The notes below the pieces were generated by a model that was not told where the DNA came from, searched no databases, and was given only the letters and a program-made list of their open reading frames with translations. DNA of 54,398 nucleotides from Chitinophagaceae bacterium (GTDB lineage Bacteria > Bacteroidota > Bacteroidia > Chitinophagales > Chitinophagaceae). Shown piece by piece: positions 41,506 through 51,234 of this stretch; the stretch's first letter is position 1; every line of letters begins with the position of its first letter. The stretch is taken from NCBI GenBank assembly GCA_004028795.1, contig SAIW01000014.1:1-54398 (forward strand), in the 5' to 3' direction. A program made the translations under genes and the position numbers.

Positions 41506-42978
41506 ATGCTTTTATCAAGCCTTGTCATATTACCATTACTCACGGTGTTGGCTGTTGCGTTTTGTAAAGAACTACAACAGATAAGAGTAGTGGCATTCAT
41601 AGGAACATTGCTGCAATTGGCTTTGGTTGCTTATATATATACTGCATATCAATCACAATCAATCACACAATCAAATTTTTTGTTAGAAAGAGATTGTGAA
41701 TGGTTCCCCTTATTGAACATTCATTATCATGTAGGAGTTGATGGTATCAGCATGGCAATGATAATACTGACAGCTATTATAGTTATAGCAGGCGTTTTAG
41801 TATCATGGAAAATAAAAGAGCTAAGCAAAGAATTTTTCATCTTGTTGTTATTACTGAGTGCGGGTGCTTATGGTTTCTTTATTTCTTTAGACGTGTTTAC
41901 CCTATTCTTCTTTTTAGAGGTAGCAGTGATACCTAAATTCTTATTAATTACTATTTGGGGCAGCGGTAAAAAAGAATACAGTGCCATGAAGCTGGCATTA
42001 ATGTTAATGACTGGTTCTGCATTAATATTCGTTGGTTTAATGGGTTTATATTATACAGCACACAGCTTCGATTTACAAACAATCTCCAAAACATTATTAA
42101 ACCCGGAAGCACAAAAAATAATCTTCCCATTTTTATTTATAGGCTTTGGTTTTTTTGCAGCACTCTTTCCTTTTCATACATGGGTACCCGATGGGCACTC
42201 TTCTGCACCAACTGCAGCCTCTATGTTTTTAGCAGGCATATCCATGAAATTGGGTGGTTACGGTTGTTTAAGAGTAGCCACTTATTTATTGCCTTATGCT
42301 GCTCAATATTATTCACCTTATATCATCGCTTTAGCTGCTATCGCGATTTTATACGGAGCATTCGCTACGATGATGCAGACCGATTTAAAATACATCAATG
42401 CCTACTCCTCTGTAAGTCATTGCGGTTTTGTTTTATTGGGAATCGGTATGCTAACGCAAACTGCCATTACCGGTGCAGTAATGCAAATGGTTAGTCATGG
42501 GTTAATAACCGCCTTATTCTTCGCAGCCATCGGTATGTTATATGAAAGAACACATACCAGGCAGGTAAAAGAGTTAGGTGGATTATTAAAAGTGATGCCA
42601 TTTATTTCAACCGTATTTATTATAGCAGGTTTATGTTCTTTAGGGTTGCCCGGCTTAAGTGGCTTTGCTGCGGAAGTAACCGTATTTGTTGGCTCATGGC
42701 AAAGAACAGAAACAGCTTATAGAATTGCTACAATAGTAAGCTGTGCATCCATTGTGGTAACGGCTGTATACATTTTAAGAGCAACGGGCAGCAGTATTTT
42801 AGGTGCAGTAAAGAATGAACATTTTTTGAGTTTGAAAGATGCCACATGGAATGAAAAATTAGCTGCTTTGTTGTTGTTGATTGGAATTATTGTAATCGGT
42901 ATAATGCCTTATGTATTACAAAATGCAATAACAGCACCGGTTGTTGATATAATGAATCATTTGAATGCGAATAAGTAA
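41506..42978 (+). CDS. nuoM: NADH-quinone oxidoreductase subunit M
   Basis: A 490-residue antiporter-type pump subunit with about fourteen helices. Conserved points are NIHYHVGVDGISMAMIILTA, FFFLEVAVIPKFLLITIWG, LFPFHTWVPDGHSSAPTAAS with the proton-path Lys and Glu nearby, and AYSSVSHCGFVLLGIG. It follows nuoL with a 176-base gap that holds the 86-bp palindrome and nothing else. Confidence 0.95.
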   Translation: MLLSSLVILPLLTVLAVAFCKELQQIRVVAFIGTLLQLALVAYIYTAYQSQSITQSNFLLERDCEWFPLLNIHYHVGVDGISMAMIILTAIIVIAGVLVSWKIKELSKEFFILLLLLSAGAYGFFISLDVFTLFFFLEVAVIPKFLLITIWGSGKKEYSAMKLALMLMTGSALIFVGLMGLYYTAHSFDLQTISKTLLNPEAQKIIFPFLFIGFGFFAALFPFHTWVPDGHSSAPTAASMFLAGISMKLGGYGCLRVATYLLPYAAQYYSPYIIALAAIAILYGAFATMMQTDLKYINAYSSVSHCGFVLLGIGMLTQTAITGAVMQMVSHGLITALFFAAIGMLYERTHTRQVKELGGLLKVMPFISTVFIIAGLCSLGLPGLSGFAAEVTVFVGSWQRTETAYRIATIVSCASIVVTAVYILRATGSSILGAVKNEHFLSLKDATWNEKLAALLLLIGIIVIGIMPYVLQNAITAPVVDIMNHLNANK

Positions 42979-42999
42979 TGCTTGATTTAAAAATATATC

Positions 43000-43079
43000 A
43001 CCGCTGAGGCGGAGAGACACAAAGGTTTCGCTGAGAAGTAAACAATTAAAACTTTGCGTTAACGCTGCTTCTCTGCGGT
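43000..43079. repeat. 80-bp palindromic element upstream of nuoN
   Basis: ACCGCTGAGGCGGAGAG, then GGTTTCGCTGAG, AAACTTTGCGT and finally CTCTGCGGT, with an A run leading to the nuoN ATG. The same plan as 25517-25591, but without a linked gene. Confidence 0.75.
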
Positions 43080-43091
43080 AAAAAATAAAAG

Positions 43092-44495
43092 ATGCCCGAA
43101 AACTTTTTCATATTATTCAAACAGGAGCTATGGTTAACAGCTATTCTGTTTATTTTATTAATCAGTAAACTGAAAGACAAACAGCCTGCTGCAACTTCAT
43201 TGCTTACAGGTATTAATATTTTATTGTTGTTGAATTTTCTTAGCGGCTTTTTCTTTAATGCTGAAGGAAGCTTATTCGGAAAGATGTTTGTAACCAATCA
43301 CCTGCATGTATTTGAAAAGAACATACTCAATTTAGCAGCATTGCTTATTTCATTGCAATCAACCAAATGGCTTGAAAATCATGAACATATTATTGAATTT
43401 TATGTACTGATGATAAGCTCATTGTTAGGTATGTTCTTTATGATTTCAGCCGCTAACGTTTTAATGTTGTATGTTGGGTTAGAGCTATCAACCATTCCAT
43501 TGGCAGCGGTAGCCAACTTCGATTTAAAAAGAAAAACTTCCGGCGAAGCTGCTATGAAGCTGATTATTTCTTCGGCATTTTCTTCCGCCATATTATTACT
43601 CGGCATCTCCTTTATTTATGGTTGCACAGGTTCTTTAGATTTTGCCGACATTAATAATTTACTGCACAAAGAACCCTTACACGCAGCAGCATTTTTATTA
43701 TTCTTTGTCGGTTTGTTGTTTAAAGTTTCTGCTGTGCCGTTTCATTTATGGACAGCCGATGTGTATGAAGGCTCACCTGTTGCTGTTACCTCTTTCTTAT
43801 CAGTTGCTTCCAAAGCTGCAGCTGTATTTGCTTTGCTGAATGTGCTGAACAAAATGGCTCAACCGTTAAGCAGTATCTGGCATGATGCATTAATATGGAT
43901 AAGCTTGCTTACTATTATAGTTGGTAACCTGTTTGCATTAAGGCAACAAAACATAAAAAGATTATTGGCATTCTCATCTGTATCGCAGGTTGGTTTTTTA
44001 TTATTAGCAGCGTCAGCTAACAGTTCTTTAGGTAATGCTGCTATTATTTATTTTATATTGATTTATGTATTCTCTAATCTGGCAGCATTCGGTGTTATTG
44101 CATTGGTTAGTGCTGTTAAGCAAAAAGAAACATTGACGGATTATCATGCCTTTTATACTAACAATAAATTTTTAAGTTGGTGTTTAAGTATTGCTTTATT
44201 CTCTTTAGCGGGTGTGCCGCCAACAGCAGGTTTCTTTGGTAAATTATTTTTATTAATGTCTGCTTCGCAGGGAATAACATTTACGGTATTAACCATTGCA
44301 GCATTAAATATGGTTGTATCCATGTATTATTATTTAAGAGTAGTGAGAACCTTATTTGCAAATAATGAAAATGAATGTTTAGAAGCAATTGAAGTACCAA
44401 TTACAGCAAAGATTGCTTTGGTTATTTGTGTTGCCGGAATTTTATTAACTGGTGTTTTAAGCGGAGCATACAATTACATAATTACCTTACAATAG
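43092..44495 (+). CDS. nuoN: NADH-quinone oxidoreductase subunit N
   Basis: A 467-residue antiporter-type subunit. VLMLYVGLELSTIPLAAVAN, SAVPFHLWTADVYEGSPVAV, LLAFSSVSQVGFLLLA and PPTAGFFGKLFLL are the usual conserved segments. It is the last nuo gene; a short unknown gene follows six bases after its stop. Confidence 0.95.
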   Translation: MPENFFILFKQELWLTAILFILLISKLKDKQPAATSLLTGINILLLLNFLSGFFFNAEGSLFGKMFVTNHLHVFEKNILNLAALLISLQSTKWLENHEHIIEFYVLMISSLLGMFFMISAANVLMLYVGLELSTIPLAAVANFDLKRKTSGEAAMKLIISSAFSSAILLLGISFIYGCTGSLDFADINNLLHKEPLHAAAFLLFFVGLLFKVSAVPFHLWTADVYEGSPVAVTSFLSVASKAAAVFALLNVLNKMAQPLSSIWHDALIWISLLTIIVGNLFALRQQNIKRLLAFSSVSQVGFLLLAASANSSLGNAAIIYFILIYVFSNLAAFGVIALVSAVKQKETLTDYHAFYTNNKFLSWCLSIALFSLAGVPPTAGFFGKLFLLMSASQGITFTVLTIAALNMVVSMYYYLRVVRTLFANNENECLEAIEVPITAKIALVICVAGILLTGVLSGAYNYIITLQ

Positions 44496-44501
44496 TTTGG
44501 C

Positions 44502-44861
44502 ATGGCTATTAATAAAAATCATGAGTTTGAAGAATTGAATGGTATTAAATGTGCCATTGTAGAAAAGAATGCAACAAAAGAACGTGTTGTTTTTTTAAAA
44601 CCTTTATTAGAAGGGAACGGATATACCGTTGTGGTTACGGCAAGTCCGCTACCTAAAGCAGCACCTGCAACCAATACAGAAACTCCCGCACCTGAACCTC
44701 CTGCTACATTTACTGTTGGTGTAACGGATGTAACATTTAACCCAACCAATGCCATATTCGGAAGACTATTAAGAACCCGCACAGGCCACACCGTAACCTT
44801 AGCTTACTGGCAACAGAAAGAAACAGAAAGCCATGATGAACTGCCTTATTATATGCGGTGA
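44502..44861 (+). CDS. Small unknown protein at the end of the nuo operon
   Basis: A 119-residue protein with no signal or membrane helix. An N-terminal alpha/beta part (GIKCAIVEKNATKERVVFLK, YTVVVTASP) is followed by a Pro/Ala/Thr-rich linker (about 50-68) and a C-terminal part with NAIFGRLLRTRTGHTVTLAY and DELPYYMR. It starts six bases after nuoN and probably shares its transcript. I recognise no family. Being tied to an operon without nuoEFG makes it a possible assembly factor or accessory subunit, but that is only position. Confidence 0.75.
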   Translation: MAINKNHEFEELNGIKCAIVEKNATKERVVFLKPLLEGNGYTVVVTASPLPKAAPATNTETPAPEPPATFTVGVTDVTFNPTNAIFGRLLRTRTGHTVTLAYWQQKETESHDELPYYMR

Positions 44862-44876
44862 TTATTCCTAAAAAAA

Positions 44877-44904
44877 CAGCCATCATCGTAAAAGATGATG
44901 GCTG
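44877..44904 (-). terminator. Intrinsic terminator of the RND efflux operon
   Basis: CAGCCATCATC (44877-44887) pairs perfectly with GATGATGGCTG (44894-44904) around a 6-nt loop. On the minus strand a run of six T follows, so it serves the efflux operon; on the plus strand the T run is missing. Confidence 0.85.
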
Positions 44905-44938
44905 CAGATTAAAAAGCTATTTAAACTTTGTTTGATTT

Positions 44939-47900
44939 TTAAAACCAACTGCCTGTAAAAGTTTTACTAACATTTTTTCCGGCATATAAACGCTCTCTTC
45001 TTGTTCTTTGAATGTAATGCCTGATTAAAGCTGCAAGCATTAAAAACAAGAAAACAATTGTTAGCGGTGGAATCCCCATCAGGCTAATCCATTTACCGCC
45101 AAACATCTTTCTCATCGGCCTTCTTAAACGTTCTGCAATTAAATACATGCTTGGTACAATAAACAACGTCATAAAGAATGCGAATGCTAAACCGAAAATA
45201 ATCGTCCAGCTTAACGGCTTCCAGAATACAACGTTATCACCTCCAAAAAAGATATGTGGTTTTAATTCACTAAATAAAGTAATGAAATTAATGTTGAAGC
45301 CTATTGCAATAGGAATAAAGCCCAGAATGGCTGCTAATGCAGTAAGCAATACAGGTATGATACGGGTTTTGCCTGCTTCAATAACGGCTTCGCGGGTTTT
45401 CATTCCCCTGCTTCTTAACTCATCTGCAAATTCAATAACCAATATTCCGTTTTTAACAACAATTCCTGCTAAGCCAACAATACCCAAACCCGTCATTAAT
45501 ATAGAAAATTCCATGCCTGTTATAGCAAAACCCAATAACACACCAATTACACTAAAAATAATTTCAGTTAAAATAATAACGGGTTTACTTACTGAGTTAA
45601 ACTGCAACACCAATACAAACAGAATCATGGCCAATGCAATAATTAATGCTTTTAAGAGAAAGGCTCCTGTTTCTGCCTGTTGTTCTCCTTCACCGGTTTG
45701 TTTTATAGTTACACCATCAGGTATTTTATTAAAATTATCTATATATTTTTTAATATCCTGATTTACGGAAGTAGCGTTAAAACCCTTACTGGTTAATACA
45801 TTAGAGCGAAGTGTAATTAAACGTTTTTGATTTTTACGTTTTACACTACCTAATGTATTAGTAGGTTCTACTTTAACCAATGCACTTATAGGGATATTTT
45901 TTACTGCACCGCCTGCTGCAAAATCTCTGAAAGAAATTCGCATGTTTAATAAATCTGTAAGGCTTTTACGTTGCAGTTCATTATTACGTAATTGAATTTT
46001 ATATTCTTCTTTACCTTCTTTAATTTTTGATACTTCTCTTCCAAATAAAGCAGTACGAATTTGCTGACCGATTTGTGCACTGGAAACACCTTCTATTAAA
46101 GCTCTTTCTCTATCAACGGTTAAAGTTATTTCCGGATTTTTTAAATCAACATCCATCTTTAATTCTTCCACACCCGGTACCTGAATAGAATCTAAATAAT
46201 TTTTTAAAGCACTGGCTGTTTTAATTAAATCGTCAAAATCTTCGCTGGCAATTTCAATATTAATCGGAGGGTCTGTTGGCGGACCACCGTTTTCCTGATC
46301 AACACTAATTTCAGAACCCGGCACACCATTCATTACAGCACGAATTTCATCTAAATAAGGTCTGGTAGAAACACCATGTCTTTTCTCAAATTCAACAAAA
46401 GAAATCTGAATTCTTCCTAATTCGCTTCTGGTACTTCTATCGCCACTGGTGGGGTCGCTTGCACCAACAGCCACATTACTAATTACACTTTCAACAATAG
46501 GGTTTGTTTTTCCCTTTTCAATTCCCAATACTTTGTTTACTCTTGTTTCTAGTACTCTTGTAACTGAATCTGTATAATCAACAGAAGTACCCACAGGTAA
46601 TTTTAAGTACACATAAATTTGATTGGGATCTCCCTTGGGAAAGAAGGTAATGGCTACTCTTTGTTTGCTAACAGCTAAGCCGAAAACGATAAATGAAACA
46701 AATAATAGACCTATAGTGCCTAATAATAAATGAACGGGTCTCCAACCTTTTAAAGCCCAACGCAACAGGTTTTCATAATGGTTCATTATCCATGGTAATG
46801 CTCTGTTTTGAAATGCATGAATAGCACCGTCTAATACATATTTATTAAGAACCATTAATGCAGAGAAGAATATTAATAAATTCCCAAAAAAGAAATAAAT
46901 AAAAGTATTATCAGATGAAGCATAAATTGGCCCTACACCAACACTTGTTGTAACGATAGAATTTCCAACTTTTTGTGGGAGAAAAGTCCAACCAAGAATA
47001 TCTAACAATATTCCTAATAGTAATAAAAACAAGAACGTTTTGTTTTTGAAAATGGCACTTTTAGCTTCTTTTTTTCCCTCTTCATGGTTCATGAAATCTA
47101 CTGCAAACACCGGGTTCATAATAAATGCAACCAATAAAGATGCAGCCAACGTAAAGATTAACATGGTGGGTAAATACACCATGAACTTACCAATAATACC
47201 GGGCCAGAATAATAATGGAAAGAAGGGAGCTAACGTTGTTAATGTACCTGCTAATACGGGTACAAATACTTCGCCTGCAGCCATACGTGCTGCAATGCTT
47301 GATGATATCTTGCCTTTGCCCTGTACAAAAATGCGGTGGGTATTTTCTATTACCACAATAGCATCATCTACAATAATTCCTAAACCGAATAATAATGCAA
47401 ACAGTACAATAAAATTTAATGTAACATGTGTGCCAACTATAACATCTGCACCAGGTAAAAATACAAATGCAACAAACATACTTAGCGGTACAGATAATGC
47501 CACAAAGAAGGCATTGGTAACCCCCATGAAGAACATTAAAATGATTAATACAAGAATGAAACCGATAACGATAGAGTTTACCAAATCGTTAAATGAGGTT
47601 CTTGTTTTTATACTTAAATCGCCGGTAATAACAGCTTTTAAATCTTTAGGATAGAGTATGCCTTTAGCATCTTCTACTGTTTTTTTAACCGCATCGCTTG
47701 TTTCAATTAAGTTTTCGCCACTGCGTTTAATGATATTCAGGGTAACCACATTTTTTCCATCTAAACGTGCATAGCTTTCTCTTTCTTTAACTGTGTCTTT
47801 AATAACAGCAATATCTTTTAAATAAATAGGTGCACCGCTTGTATTTCTTACAATAATTTTTTCTATATCAAATGCAGTTTTGAGCTGACCTTTTAACTGA

Positions 47901-48625
47901 AGGTTACGCTTCATGTTTCCTACATCTAATAAGCCACCTGATATATCTAAATTTTCGCGTTGTATAGCATTATTAATATCATCAAACGTAACACCAACGG
48001 CTTGCATACGATTATTATCCACATTCACCTGAAACTCTCGTTCCGGTGCACCCACAATATCTACTCTGTTAATTTGTGGAATATCTTCTAACTTATCTTT
48101 TAAATCATCTGCATACTTTTTTAAACGTTGTAAATCATAATCGCCACTTAGGTTTACATACATAATCGGTTGCTCGCTAAAACTTACTTCCAAAGCAGTC
48201 GGTTCTTGGGTTAAATCGGTTGGTAAATCCTGTTTGGCTTTATCCAACGCATCTTTTACTTTCTGCAAGGCAATATCAGTTTTTACTTCAGTATCAAACT
48301 CAACTGTAATGGCAGAGTAATCCTGTTGAGAGGTACTGGTAAACTTTTTAATTTTTGCACCTGTAATACCTTTTATCTGTTTTTCAATAGGTCTTGTTAC
48401 CAGATTTTCTATGTCTTTAGGTGAGTTACCTACATAAATGGTTTGCACATAAATGGTAGGAATAACAATATCAGGAAATTGTTCTTTGGGTAAAGTTGTA
48501 AATTGAAAAATACCTGCTAAGCTTACAAAAAGTATAATTAAATAAACAGAAGTTTTGTTTTTTATACTCCAGGTTGTAGGCCTAAACTCTTTAAATTTAT
48601 TTTTAATATTTTCTAATACACTCAT
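44939..48625 (-). CDS. RND efflux pump permease (AcrB/HAE1-like)
   Basis: A 1228-residue inner-membrane antiporter. The membrane helices and two large periplasmic loops follow the RND plan. The proton-relay Asp pair is D420-D421 (GIIVDDAIVVIE, helix 4) and the matching Lys is K1058 (VVKNGILVIEF, helix 10); both fit drug-type (HAE1) rather than metal-type pumps. The protein is about 180 residues longer than AcrB. Residues about 520-610, between the halves, carry two extra hydrophobic segments (FLFLLLLGILLDILGWTFLP; IYFFFGNLLIFFSALMVL). It is the last gene of the tetR-tolC-adaptor-RND operon. Confidence 0.94.
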   Translation of the reverse strand: MSVLENIKNKFKEFRPTTWSIKNKTSVYLIILFVSLAGIFQFTTLPKEQFPDIVIPTIYVQTIYVGNSPKDIENLVTRPIEKQIKGITGAKIKKFTSTSQQDYSAITVEFDTEVKTDIALQKVKDALDKAKQDLPTDLTQEPTALEVSFSEQPIMYVNLSGDYDLQRLKKYADDLKDKLEDIPQINRVDIVGAPEREFQVNVDNNRMQAVGVTFDDINNAIQRENLDISGGLLDVGNMKRNLQLKGQLKTAFDIEKIIVRNTSGAPIYLKDIAVIKDTVKERESYARLDGKNVVTLNIIKRSGENLIETSDAVKKTVEDAKGILYPKDLKAVITGDLSIKTRTSFNDLVNSIVIGFILVLIILMFFMGVTNAFFVALSVPLSMFVAFVFLPGADVIVGTHVTLNFIVLFALLFGLGIIVDDAIVVIENTHRIFVQGKGKISSSIAARMAAGEVFVPVLAGTLTTLAPFFPLLFWPGIIGKFMVYLPTMLIFTLAASLLVAFIMNPVFAVDFMNHEEGKKEAKSAIFKNKTFLFLLLLGILLDILGWTFLPQKVGNSIVTTSVGVGPIYASSDNTFIYFFFGNLLIFFSALMVLNKYVLDGAIHAFQNRALPWIMNHYENLLRWALKGWRPVHLLLGTIGLLFVSFIVFGLAVSKQRVAITFFPKGDPNQIYVYLKLPVGTSVDYTDSVTRVLETRVNKVLGIEKGKTNPIVESVISNVAVGASDPTSGDRSTRSELGRIQISFVEFEKRHGVSTRPYLDEIRAVMNGVPGSEISVDQENGGPPTDPPINIEIASEDFDDLIKTASALKNYLDSIQVPGVEELKMDVDLKNPEITLTVDRERALIEGVSSAQIGQQIRTALFGREVSKIKEGKEEYKIQLRNNELQRKSLTDLLNMRISFRDFAAGGAVKNIPISALVKVEPTNTLGSVKRKNQKRLITLRSNVLTSKGFNATSVNQDIKKYIDNFNKIPDGVTIKQTGEGEQQAETGAFLLKALIIALAMILFVLVLQFNSVSKPVIILTEIIFSVIGVLLGFAITGMEFSILMTGLGIVGLAGIVVKNGILVIEFADELRSRGMKTREAVIEAGKTRIIPVLLTALAAILGFIPIAIGFNINFITLFSELKPHIFFGGDNVVFWKPLSWTIIFGLAFAFFMTLFIVPSMYLIAERLRRPMRKMFGGKWISLMGIPPLTIVFLFLMLAALIRHYIQRTRRERLYAGKNVSKTFTGSWF

Positions 48626-48679
48626 ACAATTAGTTATTAGTGTTTAAATGCATTATGCAGCCATAATGCAGAATAATGT

Positions 48680-49867
48680 TTATTTGGTTTCTGTGGTAAT
48701 GGCTTGCCCTTCATATAAACTTTGATAGCCATCTGTAATAATTAAATCGCCTTTTTGCAAGCCTGATTTTATTTCTAATTTATCGGCATACAATTCACCC
48801 ACCACAACTTGTTTTTTTCTGGCAACCAACTTGTTTTTTTCTTTCACAGCTACTAATACATATTTTCCTTTTTCGTCTGTTTGCAAAGTGTTTACAGGAA
48901 CTGTTATAGCATTATTGGCAACATAATCTTGTATTTTAACTACTGCAATTTGGTTAGGTCTGAAATTATTAGCTGAAGGAATTTTTGCTTCGATAAAAAA
49001 GCTGCGTGAGTTAGGATCAATTAATTTACCTGCTACATTCAAACTCGTATTAACAGATATATTTAAGTCTGGTAATATTACTGCAACAGGTGTACCTATT
49101 TTTACTTTGTTTAAATAATTTTCCGGTACTTGTGTAGTAACTTTTAAATGTTCAGTATTTACAATTTTTATTTGGCCGGCACCTGCAAAAAGCTCTCCCA
49201 CTCTAATATTTACATCTTCTGCTATGCCATCAACATCGCTATAAACGCTGGTAAATTTTAATTGTTCATCTGTAATTTTTGCCTGTTCTTCTGCATTCTT
49301 TAATTGATTTTCTAAATTATCTACACTGTTTTTGGCAGTAATTAATTGTACTTCTGTTCCTATGTTTTGGCTCCAAAGGTTTTTTTGTTTTTGATATAAA
49401 TCTTTTGCAAAAGCCAATTGTGTTTTAATAGTTTCAATTCCTTTTTGCGTAGCAGCCACACTTCTTCTGGCAATAATATCATCTAATTGTAAAATCAATT
49501 GTCCTTTTTTTACAACATCTCCCTTTTTAATATACAGAGCTTTTACCTGACCGCCCTGACCGCGAGGTGTTATGTAAGAAATATTTTCAGACTCAATTTT
49601 ACCTTGTAAATCTATGTTATGAATAAAAGTGGAAGGATTAACAGCTTCAACAGCTACTAATTTAGTTTTTTCCTCTTTTACGGCAGAAGTATCAAGTTTG
49701 GCAATTTCAGTTTCTAACTTAGTAATGTTAGCTGTTATGGTTGATTGCTCTTTTTTAAGTTTATCTAATTCAGCTTTTTTTTCAGCTAAAGAGCCCTGTT
49801 GTTTGGCACCACATGCTGCAAGGTTTATACTTGCTGTTATAAAAAGTATTTTAGTTATCTTTTGCAT
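48680..49867 (-). CDS. RND efflux periplasmic adaptor (MFP) lipoprotein
   Basis: A 395-residue membrane fusion protein. The lipobox NLAAC puts the lipidated Cys at 19, so it is probably anchored in a membrane facing the periplasm. A predicted coiled coil precedes the usual halves: a biotinyl-lipoyl segment (GQVKALYIKKGDVVKKGQLI), a hairpin of about 90 residues, and the beta-barrel (LKVTTQVPENYLNKVKIGTP). The extra N-terminal coiled coil (about 25-55) is uncommon. The gap to the RND gene is 54 bases. Confidence 0.92.
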   Translation of the reverse strand: MQKITKILFITASINLAACGAKQQGSLAEKKAELDKLKKEQSTITANITKLETEIAKLDTSAVKEEKTKLVAVEAVNPSTFIHNIDLQGKIESENISYITPRGQGGQVKALYIKKGDVVKKGQLILQLDDIIARRSVAATQKGIETIKTQLAFAKDLYQKQKNLWSQNIGTEVQLITAKNSVDNLENQLKNAEEQAKITDEQLKFTSVYSDVDGIAEDVNIRVGELFAGAGQIKIVNTEHLKVTTQVPENYLNKVKIGTPVAVILPDLNISVNTSLNVAGKLIDPNSRSFFIEAKIPSANNFRPNQIAVVKIQDYVANNAITVPVNTLQTDEKGKYVLVAVKEKNKLVARKKQVVVGELYADKLEIKSGLQKGDLIITDGYQSLYEGQAITTETK

Positions 49868-49888
49868 ATAATGATTTTTTTGTTTTGG

Positions 49889-51229
49889 TTATTGAAGTTT
49901 TCCGGTTGCTTTTAAATAATCAATTTTAGCAATAACGGCACTATACAGTGCATTAATGTAATTGGTTTGAGCAGTTATTAAATCTGTTTGTGCAGCATTA
50001 ATTTCTGTATTGGAGCCTGTGCCTACTTCGTATTTTTTCTTAGTTTGATTATAAACATTTTCGGCTAATTGCATATTCTTTTTTTGAAAATCCATTGTTT
50101 GAATCGCACTGTTAAAATTCAGCTGGGCTTGCTTTACATCATTATCAATGCTCAATTTTAAGTTATCAATATTATTAATAGTTTGTTGCAACTCAAATCT
50201 GGATTGCTTTACTTTAGCCTCTTTACCAAAACCACTAAAAATTGGTACTGATAAGTTTAAACCAACATAGGAAATAGGATACCAATCTCCACTTTTGAAA
50301 AAAGTAAATTTATCTCTGTAAGCTTGTTGTCCGTATAATAAGTTAGCACTTAGTGTTGGCAGAAAACTATATTGATAGCGTTTAATATTATATTCATTCA
50401 ATTTTTTTGCAAATTGTAGATATTTATAATCCGATCTGTCGTTATAATTAACAGTATCATTCAATGCTCCTGTTTTAATATCATTTTCAGTTATATTATC
50501 TGTTAATATTAATGTATCTTTTATAGGCATACCTATCAGCGTTTTTAAACCTGTATAACCAATTTCAATGCTGTTTAATGCCTTTTGTTTTTCGGTTTGT
50601 AGATTGCTTAATTGTACATCTACCTTATCTACATCTAACTTTTCTGCAAAGCCATTTTTGTATAATTCAGTTGCATCGTGTTTTAATTTTTCTAACCTGG
50701 CAATATTGGCATCTAATAAATCTATTTGGGTTTTACTAACTACTAATTGATAATAGATTTTGTATACATTCACTTTAATGCCTTCTTCAGTAACTGCTAC
50801 ATTTTGTTTAGCAAAATCCATAGATGTTCTTCTGGCTTGCAAACCAATAAATACCTGCCCATCAAATAATAATTGTTGTAGTTGTAACGATGCAGTACTA
50901 TTATATTTTAATCCGAATTTTACCGGATAGTAAGTACCGGCTGGGCCTCCTGCAAATGATGCAGGAAAAAGCTGTGTTGGTACATCAAAATAATCATTCA
51001 GAGCAATATTACCTGCTAAGGAAGGAAACGCAGCAGCTGTAATACCTCTGTTTGTTTGCTCTTGAATTCGAATACCTAATAATGCATTTTTTACTGAAGC
51101 ATTATTTTGTTTGGCAAATTCCACAGCCTGCAGTACCGTAAAAGCATGCTTGGTTGTACTTTGTGCCATCAGCCATGCAGGAGCCGTAAGCATAAGCAGC
51201 AACATAAAATGTAGTTTGTGTTTATTCAT
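49889..51229 (-). CDS. TolC-family outer-membrane channel of the RND operon
   Basis: A 446-residue protein. Residues 1-22 are a signal peptide (ends LMA, then Q). HAFTVLQAVEFAKQNNASVK starts the mature family domain. Two coiled repeats and the beta-barrel strands (STASLQLQQLLFDGQVF; YVGLNLSVPIFSGFGKEAK) follow, ending in VGTGSNTEINAAQTDLITAQ. It should connect the pump to the outside. It lies 5 bases after the tetR gene, and the adaptor follows 21 bases later. Confidence 0.93.
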   Translation of the reverse strand: MNKHKLHFMLLLMLTAPAWLMAQSTTKHAFTVLQAVEFAKQNNASVKNALLGIRIQEQTNRGITAAAFPSLAGNIALNDYFDVPTQLFPASFAGGPAGTYYPVKFGLKYNSTASLQLQQLLFDGQVFIGLQARRTSMDFAKQNVAVTEEGIKVNVYKIYYQLVVSKTQIDLLDANIARLEKLKHDATELYKNGFAEKLDVDKVDVQLSNLQTEKQKALNSIEIGYTGLKTLIGMPIKDTLILTDNITENDIKTGALNDTVNYNDRSDYKYLQFAKKLNEYNIKRYQYSFLPTLSANLLYGQQAYRDKFTFFKSGDWYPISYVGLNLSVPIFSGFGKEAKVKQSRFELQQTINNIDNLKLSIDNDVKQAQLNFNSAIQTMDFQKKNMQLAENVYNQTKKKYEVGTGSNTEINAAQTDLITAQTNYINALYSAVIAKIDYLKATGKLQ

Positions 51230-51234
51230 AAGCC

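Noticed and set aside
41217-41600. Minus-strand frame of 127 codons between nuoL and nuoM
   Set aside because: It overlaps the ends of both nuo genes and crosses the 86-bp palindrome; no family features.
44877-44904. Terminator for the nuo operon on the plus strand
   Set aside because: The perfect hairpin lacks a T run on the plus strand; the T run is on the minus strand, so it belongs to the efflux operon.
45147-45761. Plus-strand frame of 204 codons opposite the RND gene
   Set aside because: Its Asn/Ile/Pro-rich composition is that of an antisense shadow of the membrane helices; the RND protein on the other strand is complete.
47040-47654. Second plus-strand frame of 204 codons opposite the RND gene
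   Set aside because: Same reasoning; it mirrors the helix 2-6 region of the permease.
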